From CAYOEJ01 sp964403015 (GTDB lineage: Bacteria; Actinomycetota; Actinomycetes; Actinomycetales; Actinomycetaceae), in assembly GCA_964403015.1 (NCBI GenBank), contig CAYOEJ010000010.1, forward strand, positions 1 to 55,462: DNA of 55,462 nt, given 5' to 3'. This document shows, in pieces, positions 44,036-53,214 of the stretch. Both the position numbers and the translations under genes were made by a program. Positions within the stretch are counted from its first letter, which is position 1. Each line of letters starts with the position of its first letter. Below the pieces are notes generated by a model. It saw only the letters and a list, made by a program, of their open reading frames with translations. It was not told the DNA's origin and did not search any database.

Positions 44036-45539
44036 ACCGCATTCCATATCGTTGCAAAGCCTCGCGCAGCACTTTGGTCTCGACTGTGAGTCCGACGCCG
44101 TCATCACAGGTATTAGTGCGGATAATCGAAATGTCTTGCCCGGCGACCTTTTCGTTGGTGTGCCCGGAGCCAAGCTACATGGTGCACGATTTGCAGACCG
44201 CGCGGTCGAAGCGGGCGCAGCCGCGGTTTTCACAGATCCGCATGGGGCAACGCTAGTCACTGCCGATGTGCCTGTTCTGGTGATGGAGAATCTCGCAAAC
44301 TGGGTGGGTGAAGCTGCCGATGTGGTGACCGGACACCCATCGAGCAAACTCACTTCATTTGGGATCACCGGTACGAACGGTAAGACCACCACCGCGTTCA
44401 TGATTGACTCAATTCTTCGCGCCATCGGCGAGACCACGGGTCTCATTGGCACGGTTGCATTGCGCATCGCTGAGGAGGATGTGCCTGCAGAACTCACCAC
44501 TCCACAGCCTGCAGACCTCCACACGATGCTCGCCAAGCTGGTTGAACGCGGGGGCACGTCGCTGGTCATGGAAGTTTCCTCGCATGCGCTCGAACAGGGG
44601 CGCACCGAGCCAATCCGATTCTCTGTTGCGGGATTTACTAACCTCACCCAAGATCACCTCGATTACCACGAGACGCTCGAGGAGTACTTCGCCGCGAAGT
44701 CCATTTTGTTCGACGAGGCGCACTGTGAGCGCGCCGTCATTACGGTCGACGACGAGTGGGGACGTAAGCTCTACGAGCAGACTTCGACTCGCCCTGGTGT
44801 AGTTCCGCTCGCTATGTACGGCGAGCTTCCCGCAACTCATAGCCGTGGGTGGCGCGTTTCTGACATCGCCGTAGAAGCAGACGGGTCAAAGTTCACGCTG
44901 ATTGGAACTGACGGCACCACAATAGTCACAAGAACGACCTTGCCAGGAGATTTCAATATCGCAAACGCGGCTCTTGCTGCGGTTATGCTGATTGAGTCGG
45001 GGCTTCCGATAGACAAGCTCACGCCTGCTCTGGAAGATGGAATTACACCTCAAGTGCCCGGCCGAATGGAGATCGTGGGGGATACGCCGCGAGTTGTGGT
45101 GGATTTTGCGCACAACACCGACGCGCTGGAAAAAGCGATTGAGGCACTTCGACCGACGACGTCGGGCCGGCTCGTCGTCATTACAGGTTCGGCTGGCGAT
45201 CGTGATCGTTTAAAGAGACCAATGATGGCGCGCGTAGTTGCGCAACACGCGGATCAGCTTGTGGTCACGGACGATGACCCACACTCCGAGGACCCGGTCT
45301 CCATTCGCAAAGAACTGATCGCCGGGATACCGGAGGGCTTTGATTGGATCGAAATAGGAGATCGTGAAACCGCAATTCGCGAGACAATTCTTCGCGCTGA
45401 GCCAGCAGATACAATCCTTGTTGCTGGCAGGGGCCACGAGACAATCCAGGAAGTTGCAGGCGACCTTGTGGAGATCGACGACCGGGTGATTGCCCGCGAA
45501 GCACTCGCGCAACGTCACGACGAAAGGACGGCGTCATGA
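44019..45539 (+). CDS. murE: UDP-MurNAc-tripeptide synthetase MurE
   Basis: MurE adds the third residue (diaminopimelate or lysine) to UDP-MurNAc-L-Ala-D-Glu. GITGTNGKTTTAFM is the ATP loop; SSHALEQGR and NLTQDHLDYHETLEEYFAAK are typical. The residue-3 selectivity segment reads DDDPHSEDP near residue 420: the second motif Asn-Pro-Arg of diaminopimelate enzymes is not present, so lysine as substrate is possible. Start at ATG 44019 (506 residues) has AAAGGGAG upstream and lies inside the ftsI end. The longer frame from 43872 is only ftsI read in another phase. It overlaps murF by four bases. Confidence 0.93.
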   Translation: MIRPTKPHSISLQSLAQHFGLDCESDAVITGISADNRNVLPGDLFVGVPGAKLHGARFADRAVEAGAAAVFTDPHGATLVTADVPVLVMENLANWVGEAADVVTGHPSSKLTSFGITGTNGKTTTAFMIDSILRAIGETTGLIGTVALRIAEEDVPAELTTPQPADLHTMLAKLVERGGTSLVMEVSSHALEQGRTEPIRFSVAGFTNLTQDHLDYHETLEEYFAAKSILFDEAHCERAVITVDDEWGRKLYEQTSTRPGVVPLAMYGELPATHSRGWRVSDIAVEADGSKFTLIGTDGTTIVTRTTLPGDFNIANAALAAVMLIESGLPIDKLTPALEDGITPQVPGRMEIVGDTPRVVVDFAHNTDALEKAIEALRPTTSGRLVVITGSAGDRDRLKRPMMARVVAQHADQLVVTDDDPHSEDPVSIRKELIAGIPEGFDWIEIGDRETAIRETILRAEPADTILVAGRGHETIQEVAGDLVEIDDRVIAREALAQRHDERTAS

Positions 45540-46951
45540 TTGCCATCACGTTGGAGCAGATAGCCAAAGACTGTGGTGGGTACCTTTACGACGAGGAGAC
45601 GCCGTTCAAAGCCGAGATTGTCACGTCCGTATGCACAGACAATCGTCAGGTTACCGGCGGTGAACTTTTCGCCGCACTTTCCGGTGAGCGGGCGGATGGA
45701 AACAGATTCGCTAATGACGCCCTGCTCGCTGGAGCGGTAGGAGTTCTCACGGCAAACGCGCACGCTGCCGTAGATGCGGGCGCCGACCCGGCCAGGCTCG
45801 TCGTCGTCGACGGCGACCCGATTGAGGCTGTAGGAAAGTTGGCTCGAGCTGCGCTGGTACGTGTGCGAGAACAGGGTGACCCGAATCTTGCCGTTGTTGC
45901 GGTAACCGGATCCGTAGGAAAGACGACGACGAAGGACCTCCTCGCGAGCCTATTGGACTCGCGTGGGCCCATCATCGCGCCACCGGGCTCCTTCAACAAC
46001 GAACTCGGGCTACCGCTGACGGTTCTTCGGGCAAATGAAGACACGGCGACTCTCGTGCTCGAAATGGGTGCAGACCACGTGGGCAACCTCGGCTACCTCA
46101 CGTCCATCGCACCCCCGGACGTTTCCGTGGTTCTTGCAGTCGCTCGCGCACATCTTGGCGAGTTCGGCGGAATCGACAACGTTGCTAAGGCAAAAGCTGA
46201 GCTTGTCCAAGGGACGAAGGACTCCGGCGTCGTCGTCCTCAATGCGGACGATCCGCGTGTCGTGGCGATGGCCGAAGTCTCGCCAACGCGCGTCCGCTAC
46301 TTCTCCTCGAACAGTCGTGCGGATCTGTATGCCGCCGATATCGAACTTACCGACGAGGGCAAGGCGTCGTTCGTTCTACATGCAGGGGAGGAGTCGGCGG
46401 CGGTGCAACTCCAGCTCGTTGGCCGCCACCACGTCTCAAATGCTTTGGCTGCGGCTTCTGTAGCCCACGAGTTGGGGAGCTCTTTGGACGACATTGCCAC
46501 GATCCTCAGCGAAACTGGACCAGCTAGTCCACATCGCATGGATGTCTTTACTATCAACGAAGCCGTGATCATTGACGATTCGTACAACGCCAATCCGGAT
46601 TCGATGCGAGCAGGCCTCGACGTTCTTGCACAGCTTGGCCAAGGCAAGCGTCGCATCGCCGTTTTGGGGGCGATGCTGGAGCTGGGCGAGGCGAGTGATC
46701 AGGAGCATGAGGATATTGGCGAGTATGTGGCCGCCGTGGGTACAGACGTCCTCGTGTGCGTGGGAGATCACCTCGATTCAGCATCAAAGGCTGCATTCAA
46801 AGGGGGCGTTCAAGTTTACGACGTGGACGATGTCTCAAGTGCGACGGAGTTGCTTTCCACGCTCGTGGTTCCCGGTGACGTAGTCTTGCTAAAAGGCTCG
46901 AACGGTTCGGGCGTGTGGCAAGTTGCCGATGCCTTGAAGGGAATGAAGTAG
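45536..46951 (+). CDS. murF: UDP-MurNAc-tripeptide-D-alanyl-D-alanine ligase
   Basis: MurF adds D-Ala-D-Ala to complete the UDP-MurNAc pentapeptide. The ATP loop is VAVTGSVGKTTTKDLL. FNNELGLPLTVLR, LEMGADHVGNLGYL and DDSYNANPDSMRAGLDVL are characteristic of MurF. Length is 471 residues. It overlaps the murE stop by four bases (ATGA) and ends four bases before mraY. Confidence 0.96.
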   Translation: MIAITLEQIAKDCGGYLYDEETPFKAEIVTSVCTDNRQVTGGELFAALSGERADGNRFANDALLAGAVGVLTANAHAAVDAGADPARLVVVDGDPIEAVGKLARAALVRVREQGDPNLAVVAVTGSVGKTTTKDLLASLLDSRGPIIAPPGSFNNELGLPLTVLRANEDTATLVLEMGADHVGNLGYLTSIAPPDVSVVLAVARAHLGEFGGIDNVAKAKAELVQGTKDSGVVVLNADDPRVVAMAEVSPTRVRYFSSNSRADLYAADIELTDEGKASFVLHAGEESAAVQLQLVGRHHVSNALAAASVAHELGSSLDDIATILSETGPASPHRMDVFTINEAVIIDDSYNANPDSMRAGLDVLAQLGQGKRRIAVLGAMLELGEASDQEHEDIGEYVAAVGTDVLVCVGDHLDSASKAAFKGGVQVYDVDDVSSATELLSTLVVPGDVVLLKGSNGSGVWQVADALKGMK

Positions 46952-46955
46952 TTCA

Positions 46956-48041
46956 ATGCTAGCTATTCTCATCGGCTTGGCCTCGTCGCTGGTCATCGCC
47001 CTCTTTGGAACACCGCTCTTCATTCGAGTTCTGCAGCGACGATCCTATGGACAGTTCATCCGCGAGGATGGGCCAACCACCCACCTCGTTAAGCGCGGTA
47101 CGCCCACCATGGGCGGCGTGGTCATCATTTTGGCAACTATCGCGGGCTATATCATCGCGAACCTCGTGACGGGCCGAGGGGCAAACGCGTCGGGCGTGTT
47201 GCTTCTGGCTCTCATGGCCTCATTGGGAATTATTGGCTTTCTTGACGACTACATCAAGGTCCGTAAGGAACGATCCCTCGGACTGTCGCCGATTGCGAAG
47301 ATTATTGGGCAAGGCGCGATTGGCATCGCCTTTTCCGTACTCGCGCTCCAATTCCGCAACGATCTCAATCGCACTCCCGCCACGACTCGAATCTCCGTGG
47401 TTCGCGATACCGACATCAATTTGGCCCACTGGGGCATTGGTATCGGCATCATTCTTTTCATCATCTGGGCAAACTTCCTCATCACGGCATGGTCCAATGC
47501 TGTGAATCTGACGGATGGTCTCGATGGGCTTGCTGCGGGAGCTTCGGTTATCGCCTTCGGATCCTATGCGATTGTCACCATTTGGCAGTCCTACCAGACC
47601 TGTACCTCGGTGGTTTCCCCAACGCCTGGGTGCTATGACGTTCGCGACCCGCGCGATCTCGCCATCATCTGTGCCGCGATTGTTGGCGCGTGCTTTGGAT
47701 TCCTTTGGCACAACACCTCACCGGCCGCAATCTTCATGGGGGACACGGGCTCTCTCGCGCTAGGCGGAGCATTCGCCGGCGTATCCATCCTGACGCAGAC
47801 CGAAGTTCTTGGCGTTTTCCTTGGCGGACTTTTCGTCATCATCGTTTTCTCCGATGTCATTCAGATTGGAGTTTTCAAAACGACTGGCAAACGTGTGTTC
47901 CGAATGGCACCACTGCATCACCACTTCGAACTCAAAGGCTGGCAGGAAGTGACTATCGTGGTGCGCTTCTGGCTCATTCAAGGGCTTGTGGTCGCAGGAG
48001 GTCTGGGTCTGTTCTACGCCGAATGGTTGGCCCAGCAATGA
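46956..48041 (+). CDS. mraY: Phospho-N-acetylmuramoyl-pentapeptide transferase
   Basis: MraY attaches phospho-MurNAc-pentapeptide to undecaprenyl phosphate, forming lipid I at the inner membrane face. It is a polytopic protein of 361 residues with the conserved cytoplasmic motifs KRGTPTMGG, FLDDYIKVRKERSLGL, NAVNLTDGLDGLA, FMGDTGSLALGG and the metal-binding MAPLHHHFELKGWQE. The stop overlaps murD by four bases. Confidence 0.97.
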   Translation: MLAILIGLASSLVIALFGTPLFIRVLQRRSYGQFIREDGPTTHLVKRGTPTMGGVVIILATIAGYIIANLVTGRGANASGVLLLALMASLGIIGFLDDYIKVRKERSLGLSPIAKIIGQGAIGIAFSVLALQFRNDLNRTPATTRISVVRDTDINLAHWGIGIGIILFIIWANFLITAWSNAVNLTDGLDGLAAGASVIAFGSYAIVTIWQSYQTCTSVVSPTPGCYDVRDPRDLAIICAAIVGACFGFLWHNTSPAAIFMGDTGSLALGGAFAGVSILTQTEVLGVFLGGLFVIIVFSDVIQIGVFKTTGKRVFRMAPLHHHFELKGWQEVTIVVRFWLIQGLVVAGGLGLFYAEWLAQQ

Positions 48042-49522
48042 CGCTCACAATTCCTGGCGCATCCCAATTCGCAGATCGCAGAGTAGCGATTTTGGGCCTA
48101 GGCATGTCTGGCCGGGCTTCGTTTGACGCGCTGGCAGAGCACACCAGCGCGATCCTGAGTGTGTGGGATTCGAATGCCGACGCCGTGGCTAAGTTTTCGG
48201 ATCACCCGCGCGCTACGCGATCTGGAGCTTCGTTAGATCCGGCCGAACTTATGGAAGCGCTACTCGCGTGGTCGCCAGATCTCGTCGTTATCGCGCCGGC
48301 ATTTCGCCAGACTGGTCCCGAATGGGCCGCATTACTCGGCGCGGATATCCCAGTATGGTCAGAGATTGAACTGGCGTGGCACCTGCGCGCCCAGCGGCCA
48401 GACGGGTCTTACGCTCCTTGGTTATGCATCACGGGCACGAATGGCAAGACAACGACTGTCACCATGCTCGCCGCGATTTTGCAGCAGGCTCAGCTACGCG
48501 GAGTCGCTGTAGGCAACGTTGGAAATCCAGCTGTGACCGCAGTCAGCGACACGTCGCACGAGGCTCCTGACGCTTTCGCATTCGAGCTGTCCTCATTCCA
48601 ACTTGCTGCGACATACTCGGTCGAACCCGAGGCCTCTATCTGTCTGAACTTTGCCGATGATCATCTCGAATGGCACAGTTCTAGAGATGAGTATCGGGAT
48701 GCCAAAGCTAACGTGTACAACCGTACCCGCACCGCTTGTATCTATCCGGTGGGCGACAGCGTGGTTCAGTCGATGGTCGATGACGCGGATGTTATCGAGG
48801 GCGCACGTGCGATCGGCATCTCCTTGGGGATTCCAAGCACGGGCCACATTGGCCTGGCTGAAGATGTTGTCGCTGACCGTGCGTTTATTGCGGAGCGGAG
48901 AACTCACGCCGCCGAACTCTTCACGGTTGATGACCTGAGCCATCTCGCGCCCAGCGGAGCAAACCTACCCATCCACATACTTAAAGATGCGATGGCGGCA
49001 GCCGCGCTTGCGCGCGCAATTGATGTATCGCCGAGCGACATTCGTGACGCTCTTGCGTCTTTTGCCCCCGGCGCTCATCGCATTGAAACAGTTGCAGTTC
49101 GCGACGGCGTTCAGTGGGTAGATGATTCCAAAGCAACCAATGCGCACGCCGCCCAAGCCTCGCTTCTCGCGCAAAAGGATGGGTCAACCGTATGGATCGC
49201 CGGTGGGCAGGCCAAGGGCTCCCGCTTCACTGACCTCGTTGAGCGCGTGGCAGACAGGTTGCGCGCCGTCGTCGTCATCGGCGTCGATCAAGAGCCGTGG
49301 ACAGAAGCGCTCCAGAGCGTCGAGGTCCCGACCATCTTTATTCCAGCAGACGCAGAGGATCCCATGGGTGAGGCTGTGATAGCGGCTGACGCACTTGCTC
49401 AGAACGGAGACACCGTGCTACTTGCACCCGCCTGCGCGTCGATGGATCAGTTCACTTCGTATGCGGACCGCGGTGAGAAATTCGCGCATGCCGTTTCAGA
49501 TCTTGGCGGAACTCATGAGTGA
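48038..49522 (+). CDS. murD: UDP-N-acetylmuramoylalanine-D-glutamate ligase
   Basis: MurD adds D-glutamate to UDP-MurNAc-L-Ala. The N-terminal Rossmann-like part has ILGLGMSGRASF. The ATP loop is CITGTNGKTTTVTML, and NLADDHLEWH appears as NFADDHLEWH. SKATNAHAAQASL and the C-terminal LLAPACASMDQFTSYADRGEKF are specific to MurD. ATG 48038 gives 494 residues; a longer frame back to 47690 is the mraY gene in another phase. It overlaps mraY by four bases and ftsW by eight. Confidence 0.96.
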   Translation: MTLTIPGASQFADRRVAILGLGMSGRASFDALAEHTSAILSVWDSNADAVAKFSDHPRATRSGASLDPAELMEALLAWSPDLVVIAPAFRQTGPEWAALLGADIPVWSEIELAWHLRAQRPDGSYAPWLCITGTNGKTTTVTMLAAILQQAQLRGVAVGNVGNPAVTAVSDTSHEAPDAFAFELSSFQLAATYSVEPEASICLNFADDHLEWHSSRDEYRDAKANVYNRTRTACIYPVGDSVVQSMVDDADVIEGARAIGISLGIPSTGHIGLAEDVVADRAFIAERRTHAAELFTVDDLSHLAPSGANLPIHILKDAMAAAALARAIDVSPSDIRDALASFAPGAHRIETVAVRDGVQWVDDSKATNAHAAQASLLAQKDGSTVWIAGGQAKGSRFTDLVERVADRLRAVVVIGVDQEPWTEALQSVEVPTIFIPADAEDPMGEAVIAADALAQNGDTVLLAPACASMDQFTSYADRGEKFAHAVSDLGGTHE

Positions 49523-50738
49523 TCTTGCAGATCTCACGCAGCGCGAACGCGACCGGCGAGACGTCGTAGTCCAGTCCATTCTGGTGATGGTTATTGCTTC
49601 ACTGGTGCTGGTCATTCTTGGCGTTTTCATGGTCTTTTCCGCAACGGCACCCGCATCCATCAGGCTTGTGGATTCTGATCCAACTCAACAGCTCTTCTCG
49701 GTCGCGATCCGACAAGCGCTGTGGGCTGGAGTAGGAGTCATTGGCGCATTGGTGCTCGCCGCGACCCCGTATACGTTGATCAAGAAATTCGCGTGGGTGT
49801 TTTTTGGGATAGGTCTCGTACTCCAATCCCTCGTTCTGCTGATCGGCGGCGAGGGAGTTGGCGGTAACAACAATTGGATTAACATCGGACCCGCATCTCT
49901 CCAGCCATCGGAGTTCCTCAAGCTCGCAATGATCATTTGGCTGGGACTCATGCTGTCGAGACTCAGTCTTCGCGAGATAGAGAACGTTAAGACGCTTGCT
50001 ATACCCGCCATCGGGTTTGTTGGTGCGCTCGGTCTCGTTGTTGGCGGTGGAGACGTTGGTACAGGATTGATCTACGTTCTCATTGGCGTCGGAATGTTCT
50101 GGCTCGCCGGCATGAAAATGCGGCATCTCATCGTCCCAGCAGCAGTCGGATTTCTCTTAGCGGGTGTTCTAGTTGCCATTCGCCCCTCGCGTCTTAACCG
50201 CGTGTGGGAATACTTCCAAAATCTTTTTGTGATGCCAGACATCCACGCACCAACCCAGGCCGACTACGCGCTCTTTGCATTTGGAAGCGGGGGAGTCGCC
50301 GGCGTCGGCGTAGGCGCCGGTAAAGAAAAGTGGCGCGACCTGTCCGAGGCACATACTGATTTCATCTTTGCGGTCATTGGCGAAGAGCTCGGCTTCTTTG
50401 GTGTCTTGACCGTCATTGCGCTTTTCATTGCGCTGGGTTGGGCAATCGTTCGCATTTGTCTGTATCACACCGATCGTTACTGCCAACTTGTCACGGCCGG
50501 TGCAGGCCTGTGGCTGTGCGGCCAGGCTTTTGCCAATATGTGGGTTGTCGCTGGCCTCCTGCCGGTCTTCGGTGTGCCGCTTCCCTTCGTTTCCATGGGC
50601 GGCTCGTCTATGATGGCAACTCTGTTTATGGTGGGTGTAGTTGTTTCTTGTGCACTAGGTGTACCCGGAGTGAAGGAGAGCTTCAGGGTTCGAACGAACC
50701 TTGCTCAAGGTGCCCGCGCACTCATTAGGAGGAAGTAA
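49515..50738 (+). CDS. ftsW: Septal peptidoglycan polymerase FtsW
   Basis: FtsW is the SEDS-family glycosyltransferase that pairs with FtsI. About ten membrane helices are predicted, and SEDS motifs include VMVFSATAP, NNWINIGPASLQPSEFLKLAMI, DVGTGLIYV, ALFAFGSGGVAGVGVG with FIFAVIGEELGFFG, and GVPLPFVSMGGSSMM. The start is ATG 49515 (407 residues), inside the last codons of murD; the frame open from 49395 is murD read in another phase. The stop TAA shares its last base with the murG ATG. Confidence 0.95.
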   Translation: MSDLADLTQRERDRRDVVVQSILVMVIASLVLVILGVFMVFSATAPASIRLVDSDPTQQLFSVAIRQALWAGVGVIGALVLAATPYTLIKKFAWVFFGIGLVLQSLVLLIGGEGVGGNNNWINIGPASLQPSEFLKLAMIIWLGLMLSRLSLREIENVKTLAIPAIGFVGALGLVVGGGDVGTGLIYVLIGVGMFWLAGMKMRHLIVPAAVGFLLAGVLVAIRPSRLNRVWEYFQNLFVMPDIHAPTQADYALFAFGSGGVAGVGVGAGKEKWRDLSEAHTDFIFAVIGEELGFFGVLTVIALFIALGWAIVRICLYHTDRYCQLVTAGAGLWLCGQAFANMWVVAGLLPVFGVPLPFVSMGGSSMMATLFMVGVVVSCALGVPGVKESFRVRTNLAQGARALIRRK

Positions 50739-51844
50739 TGTCGTTAAACGTAGTTCTAGCCGGTGGTGGCACAGCGGGTCACGTGAATCCGCTGATCGCC
50801 ACAGCCGACGCCCTGACGCGTATCGATCCTTCCATCACAGTCACCGCAGTCGGGACACAATCGGGTTTGGAGACCCAACTCGTACCTGCCGCAGGCTACG
50901 ACCTAGAAACGATCACCCGGGTCCCCTTCCCTCGTCGCTTGAACAAGGAAGCCGCATCCTTTATTCGACGCTTCCGAAACGCGAGCAAAGAAGCCGCCGG
51001 CATCCTCAAACGCTCAGGGGCAGACGTCGTCGTCGGATTCGGTGGTTACGCCTCCACCCCGGTATACCGCGCCGCGAAGAAGCTCGGAATTCCCGTGATT
51101 GTGCACGAGGGTAACGCGCGGCCAGGTATGGCAAACAAGTGGGGAGCCCGGTTATCGGACGTTGTGGCATTGACCTTCCCCTCCACTCCTTTGGAATCCG
51201 CGAAGGGGCTAACCATCTGTACCGGCTTACCGCTGCGAGCCGAAATCGGGGAGCTTGCCAATTCTGACCGCGCACAGCGGCGTAAAGAGGCAGCCGAGCG
51301 ATTCGGGCTCGATCCGCGCCGTCCAGTCATCCTCGTGACCGGAGGATCTTCGGGGGCACAAAAGCTCAACGAGGTTATCTCCTCGATCGCATCCGAGTTT
51401 GGCGATAAGCAGGTGCTGCACGTGACCGGCAAGGACAAGGACGGACCCGTGCGCGAATCAGCCGCCGGCAATCCCGATTATCACGTGCTCGACTACCTCA
51501 CGGACATGGAAAATGCCTATGCAGTTGCCGACCTCGTGATCACGCGTGCCGGAGCGGGGATGGTGGCCGAGGTGTCGTCGTTAGGGATTCCCGCTGTGTT
51601 CGTTCCGCTCCCGGTCGGAAACGGTGAGCAGGCTCTTAACGCTCAAGACGTGGTGCGTGCCGGCGGGGCGCTGCTCGTCACCAACAAGCAGTTCACCGCG
51701 CAGTGGATCCGCGACAATGTCTGGCCACTGTTCGATGGGCACACACTCCACAATATGTCCCGCAAGGCAAGCGGCGTCTCTCCGCTGGATGCTGCGGACC
51801 GGCTAGCAAAACTCATCATCAAGCAAGGAAGCCACCAGTCATGA
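50738..51844 (+). CDS. murG: UDP-GlcNAc:lipid I N-acetylglucosaminyltransferase
   Basis: MurG converts lipid I to lipid II at the cytoplasmic membrane face. The first glycine loop is LAGGGTAGHVNPLIA, the second is GFGGYASTPVYRAA, and HEGNARPGMANKW plus the C-terminal nucleotide-sugar site TRAGAGMVAEVSSLGIPAVFVPLP and GEQALNAQ are present. Length is 368. AGGAGG precedes ATG 50738, which overlaps the ftsW stop by one base. Confidence 0.97.
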   Translation: MSLNVVLAGGGTAGHVNPLIATADALTRIDPSITVTAVGTQSGLETQLVPAAGYDLETITRVPFPRRLNKEAASFIRRFRNASKEAAGILKRSGADVVVGFGGYASTPVYRAAKKLGIPVIVHEGNARPGMANKWGARLSDVVALTFPSTPLESAKGLTICTGLPLRAEIGELANSDRAQRRKEAAERFGLDPRRPVILVTGGSSGAQKLNEVISSIASEFGDKQVLHVTGKDKDGPVRESAAGNPDYHVLDYLTDMENAYAVADLVITRAGAGMVAEVSSLGIPAVFVPLPVGNGEQALNAQDVVRAGGALLVTNKQFTAQWIRDNVWPLFDGHTLHNMSRKASGVSPLDAADRLAKLIIKQGSHQS

Positions 51845-53214
51845 AGTTCCACCTCATCGGTATAGGCGGGGCTGGCATGTCCGTTGTGGCGGACCTGCTA
51901 TTGGCTGCCGGTCACGATGTCAGCGGGTCGGACCGCGAAGAATCAGCGAATGTGATCCGATTGGCTCAGGCTGGCGCGACGACCTACGTGGTTCAGTCCG
52001 CAGATCAAGTCGCACCGGATGCCGTCGTCGTCATATCTTCGGCAATCAAGGAATCTAATCCTGAACTGGCGGTTGCTCGAGAGCGGAACCAAGAAGTATG
52101 GCACCGATCCGAGGCTTTGGCGTTCGCCGCTCGTGGACGTGATTTCGTAGCCGTTGCCGGAGCACACGGCAAAACATCGACATCCGGAATGCTGGCGGTA
52201 GCACTGGACGACCTTGGGCGGGATCCGTCGCGAGCCATCGGAGGGTCACTCTTTGGCGGAAAGTCAGGCGGCTACCTGGGCACAGGATCGATGCTTATTG
52301 CTGAAGCAGACGAATCTGATGGCTCCTTCCTCAACTACGAGCCGCACATAGGCCTGGTCACGAACGTCGAAGTTGACCACCTTGACCATTACGGCTCGGT
52401 TGACGCTTTTGAACAGGCATTCGAAGACTTCGCAAAGCGGATAGTCAAGGGTGGCTACCTGATTTGCTGTGCGGATAACGAGGGCTCGGCAAGGCTTGCG
52501 GAGCGTGCGCGCGACGCCGGAATTCGCGTGTGGACCTACGGGCGTGCACACGGGGTTGGGGATCATATTCTTCTTACCGACATGGTCGATGCCGAATCCA
52601 ATAGCGCAATGATTGAGTTTCGTGGCCAGACCTATCGGGTCGACCTTTCGGTGCCCGGCGCACACATGCTGCTCAACGCCGCAGGAGCATGGGCTGTGGG
52701 GGTTGCCCTAGGTGAAGATGGATCTGAGATGGCGAGGGCGCTTGCGGCGTTCCGTGGTACCGGGCGACGCTTCGAGCTCCGCGGTGAAATCAACGGCATT
52801 CGGATAATCGATGACTACGCCCACCATCCCACAGAGGTCGCAGCTACGCTCAGCACCGCGAAAGAACTGTGCGACGGCGCGCTTCGAGTTGTCTTCCAGC
52901 CTCATCTGTACTCGCGAACGCACAACTTCGCGGCGGAGTTCGCTGCCGCGCTGGATATTGCCGATGAGGTCATAGTGACCGCGGTGTACGCGGCTCGTGA
53001 GGAGCCGGAAGACGGCAGCGAGGGTGACGTAATTGTGGCACGCATGCGCAATGGCCGATACATCCAAGATATGCGCGATGCCGCCCGTGAAATCGCGTCC
53101 GGTGCACAGGCTGGCGACATCATCATGACCATGGGTGCGGGCAGCATTACCAGCTGTGCGCCAGAGATCGCGGCAGAACTCAGCCGATCAGCCAAGGGAC
53201 CAGAGGGCCAATGA
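51841..53214 (+). CDS. murC: UDP-N-acetylmuramate-L-alanine ligase
   Basis: MurC adds L-alanine to UDP-MurNAc, the first step of the stem peptide. The N-terminal IGIGGAGMSVVADLL, the ATP loop AVAGAHGKTSTSGML, EADESDGSFL, VEVDHLDHYGS and DDYAHHPTEVAATL with FQPHLYSRTHNF are diagnostic. ATG 51841 gives 457 residues; an earlier frame to 51703 is murG read out of phase. It overlaps murG and ftsQ by four bases each. Confidence 0.97.
   Translation: MKFHLIGIGGAGMSVVADLLLAAGHDVSGSDREESANVIRLAQAGATTYVVQSADQVAPDAVVVISSAIKESNPELAVARERNQEVWHRSEALAFAARGRDFVAVAGAHGKTSTSGMLAVALDDLGRDPSRAIGGSLFGGKSGGYLGTGSMLIAEADESDGSFLNYEPHIGLVTNVEVDHLDHYGSVDAFEQAFEDFAKRIVKGGYLICCADNEGSARLAERARDAGIRVWTYGRAHGVGDHILLTDMVDAESNSAMIEFRGQTYRVDLSVPGAHMLLNAAGAWAVGVALGEDGSEMARALAAFRGTGRRFELRGEINGIRIIDDYAHHPTEVAATLSTAKELCDGALRVVFQPHLYSRTHNFAAEFAAALDIADEVIVTAVYAAREEPEDGSEGDVIVARMRNGRYIQDMRDAAREIASGAQAGDIIMTMGAGSITSCAPEIAAELSRSAKGPEGQ

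Noticed and set aside
47690..48037. 116-residue N-terminal extension of murD, and similar extensions of murE (43872), murC (51703) and ftsW (49395)
   Set aside because: These are upstream genes read out of phase; the family N-termini begin at the chosen ATGs.
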